Shown here: positions 44,261-54,458 of the stretch, one piece after another
Position numbering within the stretch: position 1 is the stretch's first letter
Layout of the letters: each line of letters opens with the position of its first letter
The notes under the pieces: model-generated
Database searches by the model: none
Told to the model about the DNA's origin: nothing
Seen by the model: the letters and a program-made list of their open reading frames with translations, nothing else
Translations under genes and position numbers: made by a program
NCBI GenBank assembly: GCA_018296165.2
Contig: JACKQL020000183.1
Coordinates: 1 to 64,000, forward strand
Direction of reading: 5' to 3'
From: Termitomyces sp. T153
Lineage: Eukaryota > Basidiomycota > Agaricomycetes > Agaricales > Lyophyllaceae
Length of the DNA: 64,000 bases

Positions 44261-44626
44261 ACTGGCTCAGGAGACACTATGGTGCATATCTCCAATGTTC
44301 CACATAATCCTGAGCACCCACCAACTGTCTTAACTGATCCTCACAATGTATCTCCACTTGCTCAACAAGGTGTCTCCACAGACATTTTGACTACTAGGCT
44401 TCTCAATTCCCATTGGTACTCCACCAGAGATGGTTGGCTCAATTTGACAAATACTAACCAACATTTGATGTGGGTTCCTTCAGATATTTTACAAGTTCTA
44501 CGCCACCCCAATAATTGCCTGATTATATCCAAGCATGGTGATTTATCACTGGATTTTTCACAAGCAAAGTTGGGAACTGAGTGGGTACAATGTTATACTG
44601 GTCCACCATCTCATAATCATGAATAA
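43005..44626 (+). pseudogene. Distal WD40 array and C terminus of the NLR, out of frame
   Basis: This frame (continuous from 42,983) holds WD units 5-13, the degenerate unit 14 and a C-terminal tail (NSHWYSTRDGWLNLTNTN, LMWVPSDILQVL, GTEWVQCYTGPPS) typical of the family, ending in TAA at 44,624-44,626. It is open throughout, so selection or recent conversion has kept it intact, yet it is out of frame with the NACHT part. The first in-frame ATG lies inside unit 5 (about 43,161). It could be a recent break, an assembly error, or an alternative transcript. Confidence 0.8.
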
Positions 44627-45600
44627 ACATGAAATTCAAGAACTGTATGTGCTCTAAGTCATTTTTGTTCAAATGATCATTCATCTCACACTCAATATCA
44701 GTCTTGACCACCCTTTGATCTGCCTTTGTCTGATATACTGAATCTATATAGAATCAATGACTGTTTTCTTTTATTTGCTTGTTCTCATTGATATCAAATT
44801 CATTTCTTTGTCATGATTAAAAGTTATTAGTTGAACCCTCAATCATGCCTTTGAGATGCCAGCTTTGACATATTTATGCTAAGCTCTAAGTTATGTAAGC
44901 AGCCCAAGGTGGTGGACTGACACAAAGAAAGGATTTAGATTGGATTTGTCCTGAATATAGCAGATATCTTTCCTGGTGCACAACAAATCAATGATCAAAC
45001 TTCTTATAACTGTCAGGACTGAGATGACTGAGTGCAGTAAGTAATGGTATAACAAGAGGGTAGGTTTAAAGTCTAACATAGGGTCAGGCTGTAGAACAAT
45101 ACAAGTGATAAGTTCTCAAGTCAGACTTGACACTGTAGATGCCTTTTATATTAATTTAACTTGTAGAAAAATATAAGTGATAAGTTGTATGAGAAAGAGT
45201 AAAGATATAGGTAATGATGAATGTATGTATATCAATCAATGGAAATAGGCTCTTGATAATCAAAAAAAAATTGCTGGGAAAATCAGTCAAAGGAATAGTG
45301 TAGCACATTTCTCCCTCCAATTTCACCAATGGAAACAGGTTCCAGTGCCAACTTAGTGTGTATACATGATGTCAAGTTACACAGACCTATTTATGTAAAA
45401 GTAGACCTCATATGCACTGTATCTACATCTTTATAAGTTATTGTAAACTGGCACTTTCCTATAGTTGACATCTTGCAGTTTCAATGATGAACCTAGGGTT
45501 GTTAATTTTCTTTGTTTATGTAACTCATAAGCACCTGCCCATGGAAGCTTGGCACATGCCTGTTGATAGATGTCAGGGTAGCATCTCATAATATGGCAAG
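44627..45600. other. AT-rich, CpG-poor spacer without a gene
   Basis: No supported ORF or repeat. It contains the 3' flank of the NLR gene and ends where minus-strand pol text of family B begins. Confidence 0.5.
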
Positions 45601-46787
45601 TTACAGCATGTTCACCATAACTGGCAGTTCCTTTCCCTTCAGGTGGATATGGCAGTCCAATTGTTTTACATGTGATTGCCAGTCAAACATGTTTAGACCA
45701 GCAGGCTTCTTAGCCATATGGAAGTACTCAAGGTTCTTGTGATCTGTCCAGACTTCAAACTTATGCCATGTGCCCTCAAGGAAATGCCACCATTCTTCAA
45801 AGGACCAAATAATGGCAAGCATCTCCTTGTCATGGATCTTGTAATTCCATTCTACTGCATTAAGGCTTTTGGAGTAGAAGGCCATGGGATGCCACTTGCC
45901 ATCCTCCTTTGACTGCTGGAAGAGCACTGCTTCTGTGACAAAGTCAGAGCTATCAGCTTCAACACAGAAGGGAGAGTCATCATCTGGGAACAGGAGGATG
46001 GGTTTTGATGTAACAGCTTGCTTGACAGTGTCAAAGGCAGCTTGCTGTGAGAGCTCCCACTGCCATGCTGTGTCCTTGACAGTGAGGTCAAAGAGGGGAT
46101 GGGCATGGTGAGACAAATCCTGTCTGAACCTCTGGTAGAAGTTAACAAACCCTAGAAAGGCCTGTACTTCCTGCATTCCATGTAGATGATCAAACCTAGG
46201 TATTCAACCTTGGTCTGCTCAAGCTCTGTTCTTTACAGTAAGGTGAAAGAGAGGCCAAGCATGGTGAGAGAAATCCTGAACAAACTTTTGGTAGAAGTTG
46301 ATGAAGCCCAAACAGGCCTGGACTTCTTTTTGTTCTTTGGCTCAGGCCACTCTGCTACACCTACCACTTTAATGGGATCCATCTCAGCCATTCCATGCAA
46401 GATGATCAAAACCAGGTACTCCACCTTAGTCTGCTAAAATTTGCACTTCTCAGGCTTTAAATAGAGCTGGTGTTGGCAGAGGCATTCCAAGACAATGCAT
46501 ATGACCGAATGCTCCTCCAGAGTTTTTATGTAGATGAGGATATTATCAAGATACACACAAACAACACCTTCCACAATCAGATCATAGAAGATGTCATTCA
46601 TCATAGTCTGGAAGGTGGCTGGGCTATTAGTGAGACCAAAGAATAAGAGTTAGTTCTGAATGCTGCCTTCCACTCACCTCCTTTGTTGATGTGCACATTA
46701 ATGTAACCCCAATAGACATCCAACTTGGTGAAGTAGTGTGCACCTCAAGGATTGTTGATAACTTCAAAGATCAGTGGCAAGGGGTAG
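45601..46787 (-). mobile_element. Family B fragment B4: RT-RNase H piece with a local duplication
   Basis: Frame 45601-46176 is RT thumb and RNase H (VQAFLGFVNFYQRFRQDLSH, FCVEADSSDFVTEAVLFQ, YSKSLNAVEWNYKIHDKEML). To the right, 46,233-46,787 holds RT palm and thumb again, including VQACLGFINFYQKFVQDFSH, so the thumb segment occurs twice and the fragment is rearranged. CpG-poor. Its RT text (…PLPLIFEVINN) is cut at 46,787 by the LTR of copy B2. Confidence 0.75.
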
Positions 46788-47154
46788 TGTCAGGAGACTT
46801 CCATTTCCAACCTCTATGACTTGTTCCAGCATCTTTGCAGCTTGTTTGATGTATTTAGGGCTCATTCCAGAACATGGAGATCTCTAAAGACCCACAGAAA
46901 TTTCTGTATTACCTCACTGATCATCTTCCTAGGGTTAGGGCTAGCTCTGGCCTTCTGTACAGTCACTCCCATGCTTTTGCTGTCCACTGATGCACTCCAC
47001 CAAGCAGCAGGGATTCTTAGACTTGTTTTCTTTAGATTCCCCTCTGCTAGGTGATTAGTTACTGCTTGTATCTTTGTCTACTTGCTAATATACTTTGGAT
47101 TCTCCTCTGCTAGCTGTGTGACTCAGATCCACTGCCCCAGAGGTCACCCTTACA
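46788..47154 (+). repeat. LTR of copy B2
   Basis: 367 bp, TGTCAGGAGACTTCC at the start and CACCCTTACA at the end. Two repeats of GGATTCYCCTCTGCTAG lie near its end. Matches the minus-strand LTR at 60,719-61,067. The sequence after it (GCAGAATAAATCTCC) is the primer-binding position but fits neither a TGG opening nor an obvious self-primer. Confidence 0.85.
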
Positions 47155-47249
47155 GCAGAATAAATCTCCTGAAATTGGTCTGGATGCCCCTCATAGCTAC
47201 AGGGAATCTCTGAGCCACTATCTGTTGCTTCCCCACCAGGATTAAGCAC

Positions 47250-48640
47250 CACAAAGTTCTATGTCTCAGCCTGCCAACCCAGACACCCCTGTGGAGGCTT
47301 TGGCTACACAGGACCAAGCCTGGACCTGCCTGCTACACCTAGAAAACTAGGTGCAACTCATGCAATCATCTCTTACTCACTATACAACTGAACTCTCCAC
47401 CCTCTGTCAAACCACAGATCTTATCTTCCAATCACTCCAGGCACTGCTCAAGTGCCTACCCCCTATCTCTGCACCTCCCCTGGATGAGGAACCTACCCTG
47501 ACTGCTTCTGTATCTGTCTCTGCAGCTCTGATGACCCTATGACTGCAGATTCTATACCCTGTGCTTCCAGATGTGTACAATGGTGCTTGCTGCAGCAGGT
47601 AATGTTTCCTCCAGTCCTGCCTCACCTACATCCACCTCAGCAGGGATGCCTTTGACTCTGACATGTTGAAAATAGCCTGGGTACAGTTGTACATGAAGAC
47701 TGGATGTGCCTCCACCTATGCATTGTGAGTTTTCCATTGCCCCAGAGGTGTTGGAAGTTTTCCAGACTGAGCTGCCTTTGAGAAGGACTTTCATGTGGAG
47801 TTTTCTTGTTGAGCTAGCCACCTACCCTGACAGTCTTCAACTATGCCTCATGTTCCAGGATGGCCTGCACCCCACATTAGTAGAATGTATTGACAACCTC
47901 AGAGGGCCACTAGACAACAAGAAGATCACTTCATAGTATGAGGTAGCTGTCATGACCCATTCCATTCCCCCCTTCCCTTCACCATTATCCAACCTCAGAT
48001 TCTACACAGTCCCTCTCTAGATCTCAGCCACACCCCCAGATCTTAGCCACAGTCCTGTTTCAGCCACATCCAGGTTTTAGCCACCTCTAGGACCGCTTTT
48101 CCTGTTCCAGATCATTCCCACAGGCACAGATCACTTCCACAGGTTCCAGATCACTTCCACAGGTTCCAGATCACTACAGTGCCCTACACCAGTCACCAGC
48201 CTCTAGTACCCTGCACCTGCTCACCCAATGCCTGCCCCTACTCTGGCCATCCCCATGCTGTGCCCCTTGCTGCCAGGCATCCCCATGGACATGGACACAG
48301 CCCAACAGCTCTGCACTGCACTGCTACTATACAGGAGATGCTAGAAGCCCAGGCACTTTGCACAACATTGCACTTTTAGTCTAGAGGTATGCTACCTCTC
48401 TATGGCAGATTGCTGAGTACCAATGGGTTCTCATGTCTGTCAATAGAAAAGAAATTGCCTTCTCTGATGCCTCTCATTCTAAGACAGAAGAACCTCAGTT
48501 TTCTCCTCCAGACATACAAACACCAACTCTAGAGTCCAAGCCAAGCCCCCCCAAAGCCAGCTAGGCCCTGCTAGTGCTGCCCTGCCTGGGAGTGCCAACT
48601 GCCCTGGCAGTACTTAATGGCCTCAAGCCCATCTGCAAAA
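47250..48640 (+). pseudogene. Gag of copy B2
   Basis: Collinear blocks: QDQAWTCLLHLEN and QLMQSSLTHYTTELSTLC, then FQSLQALLKCLPPISAPPL, EVFQTELPLRRTFMWSFLVE and LATYPDSLQLCLMFQDGLHP. This corresponds to gag of B1 and B5. Frames change at least four times. From about 47,960 to 48,180 a degenerate Pro/His-rich stretch repeats CACAGGTTCCAGATCACTTC-like text three times. Beyond 48,180 the region is Pro-rich and its frame is uncertain. Confidence 0.65.
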
Positions 48641-48724
48641 TCATTGCACCTCAATGTAGAAATCAAGACTATGGACACCCAGCAAACTTGCTGGGTCACT
48701 GCTCTCTTAGACAGCAGGGCATGG

Positions 48725-48736
48725 TGGCTCAGCTGG
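48725..48736 (+). promoter_or_regulatory. RNA polymerase III box A
   Basis: TGGCTCAGCTGG matches the consensus TRGCNNAGYNGG at all positions and begins 8 bases into the insertion, the position it has in a tRNA. Confidence 0.85.
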
Positions 48737-48797
48737 CACTATGGTGTCCTTAGGGATCATGTGATTCCAAGTGGCAAGCACCTAACCTGGAGGTTGG

Positions 48798-48807
48798 GGT
48801 TCAACCC
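48798..48807 (+). promoter_or_regulatory. RNA polymerase III box B
   Basis: GGTTCAACCC fits GGTTCGANTCC except where CG reads CA, as expected from CpG decay, and near the 3' end. It lies 73 bases downstream of box A, a spacing allowed for tRNA-derived promoters with a long variable region. Confidence 0.7.
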
Positions 48808-49574
48808 TCAGCTGAAATGGACATGGTATGCACTGTAGCCTTTGGCAGAAAACACCTTAGACACCACATGGGTTCTTCAATGCCACCAGAAAGCCACCAC
48901 CTGCACATGATGATTAGGAAGGCTTTGTTGGTCAGGCCACCCTGGAATGACCAATCAGCACATGATACAATGAGGCATGGTGACCACCATGCTCATGACC
49001 AGATGACAAAAACAGATGGTTTCCCTGGCTCAATGGATTTGGGAGAGGGTCTCAGAGTCCTTGCTGACCAAGTGGGTTGAGGTATGGGTAGGCAAGAGGA
49101 TAGGAGTCAATAGTTTGATCAGGCTGCCAAAGTTACTGTGTGGTCCATCAGATGGTTTGGTGAGGTAATTACTGCAGTTGCCAGTTTGATTGGGTGTGGG
49201 AGGGAAGGGTGTGTCATGACACCCTTACTGGTGTGATGGAATGGAAGCTTAGAGCTGGAAGCGGAGTTCTTCATGGAACAAACCAACACACACTCAGTAA
49301 GCCCTGCAGAGTATAGCTGGATTTAGAAATTGGGACAGCATGTTAATGGCAGATAGTGTGGGACTTAGGGTGGGAAGTAGTATGAACTCTGACAAAGTCA
49401 AATTGTAGTAAAAGTGGCTATGAGGCATAACCGGCATCAGCTGAAAAGGAATCGGGCCAGAGAACTAGCTGGAGTGTCTGTAATTACCACTCCCCATTAC
49501 ATACTGCAGGACCTAGGACACAATGTTCAAGAATTATTCCATGTAAAAATAGGTCTCAAAACAAATAAAATGAA

Positions 49575-49623
<49 letters not shown>

Positions 49624-49734
49624 TAGACAGCAGAGTGACAGGACTGTTCTTGGACTTGGAGTTTGTCAAGCACTATGGCCTGACTACACAGCCACTTTCA
49701 AGCCCATTCCAGTATTCAACATTGATGGAACACC

Positions 49735-50794
49735 TGTCACAACCCACAACCCACCCCCTGGACCCCCAAACATTGTTTCCAACCTGCTCGCCTCCCCAGG
49801 GCTCCCCCTGATGCCCTGTTGAACCCCCCAACCATTGTACACTCTTAGCGCCCACTTCAAGTAACTCTGACACTTCTCTGGCAAACCCCAACAGCCCCCT
49901 GGCTAACTCCAACACCTTCTCCACAGCCATCAACACTTCCCTTGACTCCCCCAAGCCTCTGAGACCCTCCCTCACTGTTCCTGACTCTGGCATACATCAC
50001 CAACTCATCTCCCTGGCTTGTCCAACCTACTCCAGAGCATTATGATGACCCCAGAGTGGCTCGCATCCCCAACTGATCCCATCAAAATATTGCCACAGTC
50101 TGCCTTCTGATACAACTGACACCTATTGACTCTGCACACTCAGTAGCCCTGCTGCCACACCCACTGTCCCCCAGAGCTCTCCAGTAGTCAGTATATAAGT
50201 CATAGAGTAGCACCTCATACTCTAGTCTTGATATTACATTAACTGGTTACTTGTGTCTTGTGTTCTTTCTGTCTCTATTTCTATTTTTAGTCTCAAATCT
50301 ATCTCTTTTCTCAGTCTCATCTTGTCTTGCCTCTGTCTTGCCTCAATTGTCTCTATTTCCTTTGTTTCCCTAAGTTCTTCTCATCTCCAACATCAGTACA
50401 AACTCTGCGCATGCACTACAACCCCCAAACATTCTTATAACAACTCTAGACCTCGCTTTTCACTCAGCCCCAGAACTCATCAAGTCTTGATTGATCTCCC
50501 ATCAAACTCCAGCTCTGCTCCCATTATTCACAAAGCCTCCACTTGCCCCACAGTCTATTTGCATGCCTATGAACTTGTTCCTGACACCTGCCCAAGCCCA
50601 ACATTTAATATACTTGGTCTTAGACTTCCCTGGACCACTCCAGACTTGCTTGGACCACTTCCCTTGGCTTCCCTTTGCAAGTCCCTCTAGTCTGCACCAA
50701 CCCTAGAATGCTAGGTTATAAGCACAGGACATTGCATCCACCTAGTAAGGACTCCTCCAGTATAGCTGAGCTCCATAGTCAGTGGAACCTGACA
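49735..50794 (+). repeat. 5' LTR of A2, 1,060 bp
   Basis: TGTCACAACCC at the start and GGAACCTGACA at the end. Includes the segment that is deleted in the A1 5' LTR. TATATAAG at 50,192-50,199 and the self-primer at 50,224-50,236. Confidence 0.9.
50192..50236 (+). promoter_or_regulatory. TATA box and predicted start with self-primer, A2 5' LTR
   Basis: TATATAAG, then 32 bases from its first base to AGTCTTGATATTA (50,224-50,236), exactly complementary to the primer-binding site at 50,795-50,807. Confidence 0.8.
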
Positions 50795-50807
50795 TAATAT
50801 CAAGACT
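50795..50807 (+). other. Primer-binding site of A2 (self-primer type)
   Basis: TAATATCAAGACT directly follows the LTR end ACA. All 13 bases pair with the predicted start of the element's own transcript. This 13-mer has stayed unchanged although most of A2 is heavily mutated; it contains no CpG. Confidence 0.85.
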
Positions 50808-50826
50808 CTCCCTTACCCCATTCTTG

Positions 50827-53220
50827 ATGTCTGCATATAACCCTGCATACAACCCTGCTGGCTACCTAACCAACATTTATGGTTAGCTAGTCCCTAAAAA
50901 CCAATATGCCCCATTCTACTCAGGCCCACCTGCAGATCAGTACATTCCCTGCCATTAGACCCCTGAGCCCAACCAGGCATTTTATGCTCCCTCCATCAGC
51001 CAGGGAATACCTCTGGGCTAGTGCCACCCACCAACATTCACCACCAATGGCAATTACCCCTGCATGTACTCTGGAGAATACTCCACACCCCCCCCAACCC
51101 CACCTATCTTCCACCTGCTCACTACTATGCATACCCAGTTCCTGCTGCAGCCCCAGCCCCTCCAGAGCACCCAGATAATTATATCCCCCCTTGATTGCCA
51201 TTTCCCACTCAAATCCCCTCCTTCCTCAGACAGCAATGGGTTAAGGCCTATGTCCAGCAGCATGATGAAGTCCTCTGCTTTCTCTGCCTCTCTCCTGCAG
51301 AGTTCACAAGACATGCCTGCACCCTCCTCATCAACTTAAACTACCCTGACACCCCTGCAACTCCAGAGGTTTGGGTGGACAGGCTCCTTGACTTTTACAA
51401 ATGCTACCTGCAGGGGGAAACCTCTCCAAAACTATGCAAGGCACCCTGGGAATTGACACCAATTTACAAAACAAGCTCCGCACCTTAGTTGAAGAAATCC
51501 ACACCAGTCCAAACCCCCACCTGTTTGAAGACCCTCTGGACACCTCTCACTCCTTCTATATGCAATGCAAGGAACCTGTTGGAGCACAAATCAAAGCCCT
51601 GCCTCCCATTCCCTGCCAGCAGGAAGAGCTTAACATGGCATCCAATATCTTGAGAAGCCTCAACCCCACAGGGGAATTGTTTGACCAACCTGCTGCTCAC
51701 ACCCTGGCCCTCTCTGCTTGCCCTTGGGCAAACTCTGTCCCCAGCACCTTCTATACATGGGACCAACCCACTGAACCTTGTACCCAATGGCCACCCTGCA
51801 TATTGACAACAACAATCAAACTCTCTTCTACATTAACAAGCCTGGCAACTCTGGCAATGACTGCCTCACACAATGGCCCTCCCTGAGACAGACTCCTCTC
51901 TACCCCACCAAAATGCCCCAGTCCCCCCAAGGCAATCTATGGGCCCCAGAGCACCTCAACCCCCTCTCCCCATCAGCCCCTCTTGTCCCCTGCCCACTCT
52001 AATACCCAACCCCCCTGCTGACACCAATTACTTTGGACCCCCCACTCTTAGAGGACCCCCTCCCCCTCAATGGGCCCCAGGGCCTCCCCCAGGCAATGTA
52101 GGGTAACTCTCCAGTGGTGAGCCTCCCAACAGCAGACCTCCTGGTGGATGGAGCCTGGCCATGGACAACTTCCCCCCTCAGTGCAGAAATGGGAACAACT
52201 ACTACTACTATTACAATGCTGGACCCCCACCCTGAACTCAAAACACCCAGGACAACACTTGTAATGTGCTGGCTTGGAAAGAAAAACTCAACATTCAAAA
52301 GCCTGAACCCTTCACTAGTTGTGATCTCCAGAAGTGGAGAGTCTTCCTAACACAGTGCCTAACCATGTTCCAAGCTAAGCCTATTACCTTCCAGCTTGAG
52401 AGCTCATGAGTAGCCTTTGTCATGTTATATTTGCAGGGCATTGCCTTTGACCACTACATGGCACTACTCCAGTTTGACTCCAACAATCCCATGCTCTCCA
52501 ATTGGCTTGTCTTCACCCAGGAAGTATCCAGTAAGTTTGGCATCTTTGACACCATAGTGGAAGCAGAGGAGAATTTCTTCAACCTCCAAATGCACAACAA
52601 TGAACACTTCATGATCTTCATCATACAATTTGAATGGGAGGCCTATGAAACAGGGTGGAATTACAACACCCTCTGATTTGCCCTCCACCATGCTCTGCCT
52701 CAACAAATCAAGGATGTTCTCTGCCTTGCACCCAAGCAAACTATGTACCATGGATACAAGGCACTTATTACACAGATCAACCAACATTACTGGGAAGACC
52801 AGAGCAAGAACATGGCACCACAAACTATGTGAAACACCTCTGGCAACACTAACTGGCAGGCTGGAGCAACCAATGGCAACCAACCCTCAATCCCTACCAA
52901 CCCCACCAACTCCACACCCTGTTTCCCTCTAGAATGAGGACCTCCCAGTACCAATCAACTTCTGGGACAGCACCCCCCCTGCTCAACTCAATGCTGCTGA
53001 CCTCTATGAGACTCTGGAACCCTGGAATGCTGACTCTGACAATCTTGAAGATGCTTCAGACTCTGCCAATGACCAAGAAGCCCTATGCACAAACAAGATT
53101 TGGAATAGGCCCTGGATTGACATACCAGAGGAGACTCAGAAGAAACAACAAAAGGAGGGCACATGCATCCTATGTGGTGAGCAGGAACATTTTATCAGTG
53201 GTTGCCCTAAATGCCAGGTA
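50827..53220 (+). pseudogene. Gag of A2
   Basis: Begins MSAYNPAYNPAGY (A1: MSAFNPAYNPVSF), 20 bases after the primer site. Capsid-like blocks follow: QQHDEVLCFLCLSPAEFTRH, FDTIVEAEENFFNLQMHNNE and FMIFIIQFEWEAYETGWNY. The zinc knuckle is CILCGEQEHFISGC near 53,168-53,210. Many stops. Where A1 has TGA TGA just before the knuckle, A2 has CAA CAA. Confidence 0.85.
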
Positions 53221-54160
53221 ATGGGATGCGCTGTATGGACTATCAACAGAGAAGATGACCCCAATGTCTTCTCTGCTCTGGCCATACTCCTCTGCACAAT
53301 AGTACTTGCTCCAAACAACCTCCCATCACACCTCCCTTCCCACTCCTTCCACATCCTCCTCCTCTGCACCACCCTCCCCTTCTCCAACAGCCCCATCCCC
53401 ATACTAGTCAACAGCAGCACCACAGATAACTTCATCAACAAATCCCTGGCAGCACTCACTCCAACACCTCTAGTCTCTCCCCACTCCAATTCTCCTCAAA
53501 CTCTTTAACGGCAACCCCACTTCTGCCAAGGATATTACACACTGCATGAACAACTGTGACCTTTGCCAATGAATAACACCAAGACCTCTGACTACTCATC
53601 ACTAAACTACACCCCTCTGCCTCCATTGTCCTAGGCTTACCATAGCCCTGCTCCACCAATCTATGCATTGACTAGCCCAGCCTCACTCTCCACCTTGACT
53701 GGAACAACCTGATCAACTCTGGACCAGTCCTTTTTAACATCTCACTCCTTCTGAGAACCCTAAAGGTATGACTGACAAACCCTGGACCCCCCACAGCTCT
53801 GCTTGAGATCCATGTGGTCATTTGTCATCAACATCCAACTCAACAGCTCACCAGCAGTTCTCCTCACCCTTGTCAATAGCAGCACCTCTGGCACATTCAT
53901 CAGCAGCCAGCTTGACCTCTGACACAATGACCTTGACAACTCAACAAATTCCTCAAGCTCCAACTCTTCTATGGGAGCCCCACCACAATAGGAATTACTC
54001 AATACCACAACAACACCCTCACCCTTGACAACAACTTAAAGTTCCAGGCTCAGCTTCTTATTACCCAGCTCCCCCCGTTGACTCTGATTGTGCTCAGACT
54101 TTCATGGCTGCAGAATGTCAACCCCAACATCAACTGGAGGAACCTCACCATGTAATTCCC
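53221..54160 (+). pseudogene. Two protease domains of A2
   Basis: Domain 1: LVNSSTTDNFINKSLAALTP (DSGA has become NSST). Domain 2, in other frames: LVNSSTSGTFISSQLDL near 53,865-53,915, with the LTTQLPPL-type strand and SWLQNVNPNINWRNLTM near 54,090-54,150. Both catalytic Asp codons read AAC, compatible with GAC changed at a preceding CpG on the other strand. Arrangement as in A1. Confidence 0.75.
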
Positions 54161-54458
54161 CAGTCCCAAAGCAAGTCTAGCAGCTACCATCCCCCTCCAT
54201 GTCCAGTCCACCTTGGATTTTGACACCCCCAACCCCAATGCCAGCACCTCTGGAGCAACTCAAAGCCCTTCAACCTTCAATGGTGGCCAAGACAATGAAG
54301 ATGATGCACCTCCACCTTGGTCCCCCTTGAGTAAGTCTCAATGGCTGCCCCCCAACATACCCTGGAGTCAGTACAAAGGTCTGCAGTACCCCAACTAACA
54401 ATGCCCAACTCCTCCAAACAACCACACCACCACTCCAGACCCAGCTGCTGCCACCCCA

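Larger units (their letters stand above)
48718..49617 (+). mobile_element. tRNA-derived SINE-like insertion with a CT-rich tail
   Basis: A 900-bp insertion lies inside B2 protease between two copies of CTCTCTTAGACAGCAG (48,702-48,717 and 49,618-49,633; the last 11 bases are unambiguous because the tail is also CT-rich). The head starts GGCATGGTGGCTCAGCTGG and carries both pol III promoter boxes. The body has no ORF of note. The 3' end has AATAAAATGAAT followed by a (TC)n run (about 49,575-49,617). Long, variable target duplication plus tRNA head plus simple tail is the SINE layout; 900 bp is long for a SINE. Confidence 0.75.
46788..49734 (+). mobile_element. Family B copy B2: 5' LTR, gag and protease start, inserted in B4
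   Basis: The LTR (46,788-47,154) lies within minus-strand RT text of B4, with GGTAG just outside as the likely target sequence. Gag follows from about 47,250, then the protease, which is itself interrupted by a SINE (48,718-49,617) and then by element A2 from 49,735. The remaining pol of B2 was not found right of A2 in the window. CpG-poor throughout. Confidence 0.78.
48641..49734 (+). pseudogene. Protease start of copy B2, split by a SINE and then by A2
   Basis: Before the SINE: LHLNVEIKTMDTQQTCWVTA then LLDS. After it: LLDSRVTGLFLDLEFVKHYG, LTTQPLSSP and FNIDGT. Joining at the duplicated CTCTTAGACAGCAG gives one continuous retropepsin active-site strand (LLDS-R-VTGLF; Gly of DSGA is Arg here). 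The sequence then meets the A2 LTR at 49,735. Confidence 0.75.

Noticed and set aside
43192..44295. Minus-strand ORFs of 64-207 residues across the WD array
   Set aside because: They are antisense shadows of the repeat and repeat with the same period.
48718..48820. A functional tRNA gene
   Set aside because: Box A and box B are present, but the stretch is the head of a 900-bp insertion with a target duplication; an acceptor stem closing at tRNA length was not seen.
49575..49625. Independent CT microsatellite
   Set aside because: It sits exactly at the 3' boundary of the SINE-like insertion and is better read as its tail.
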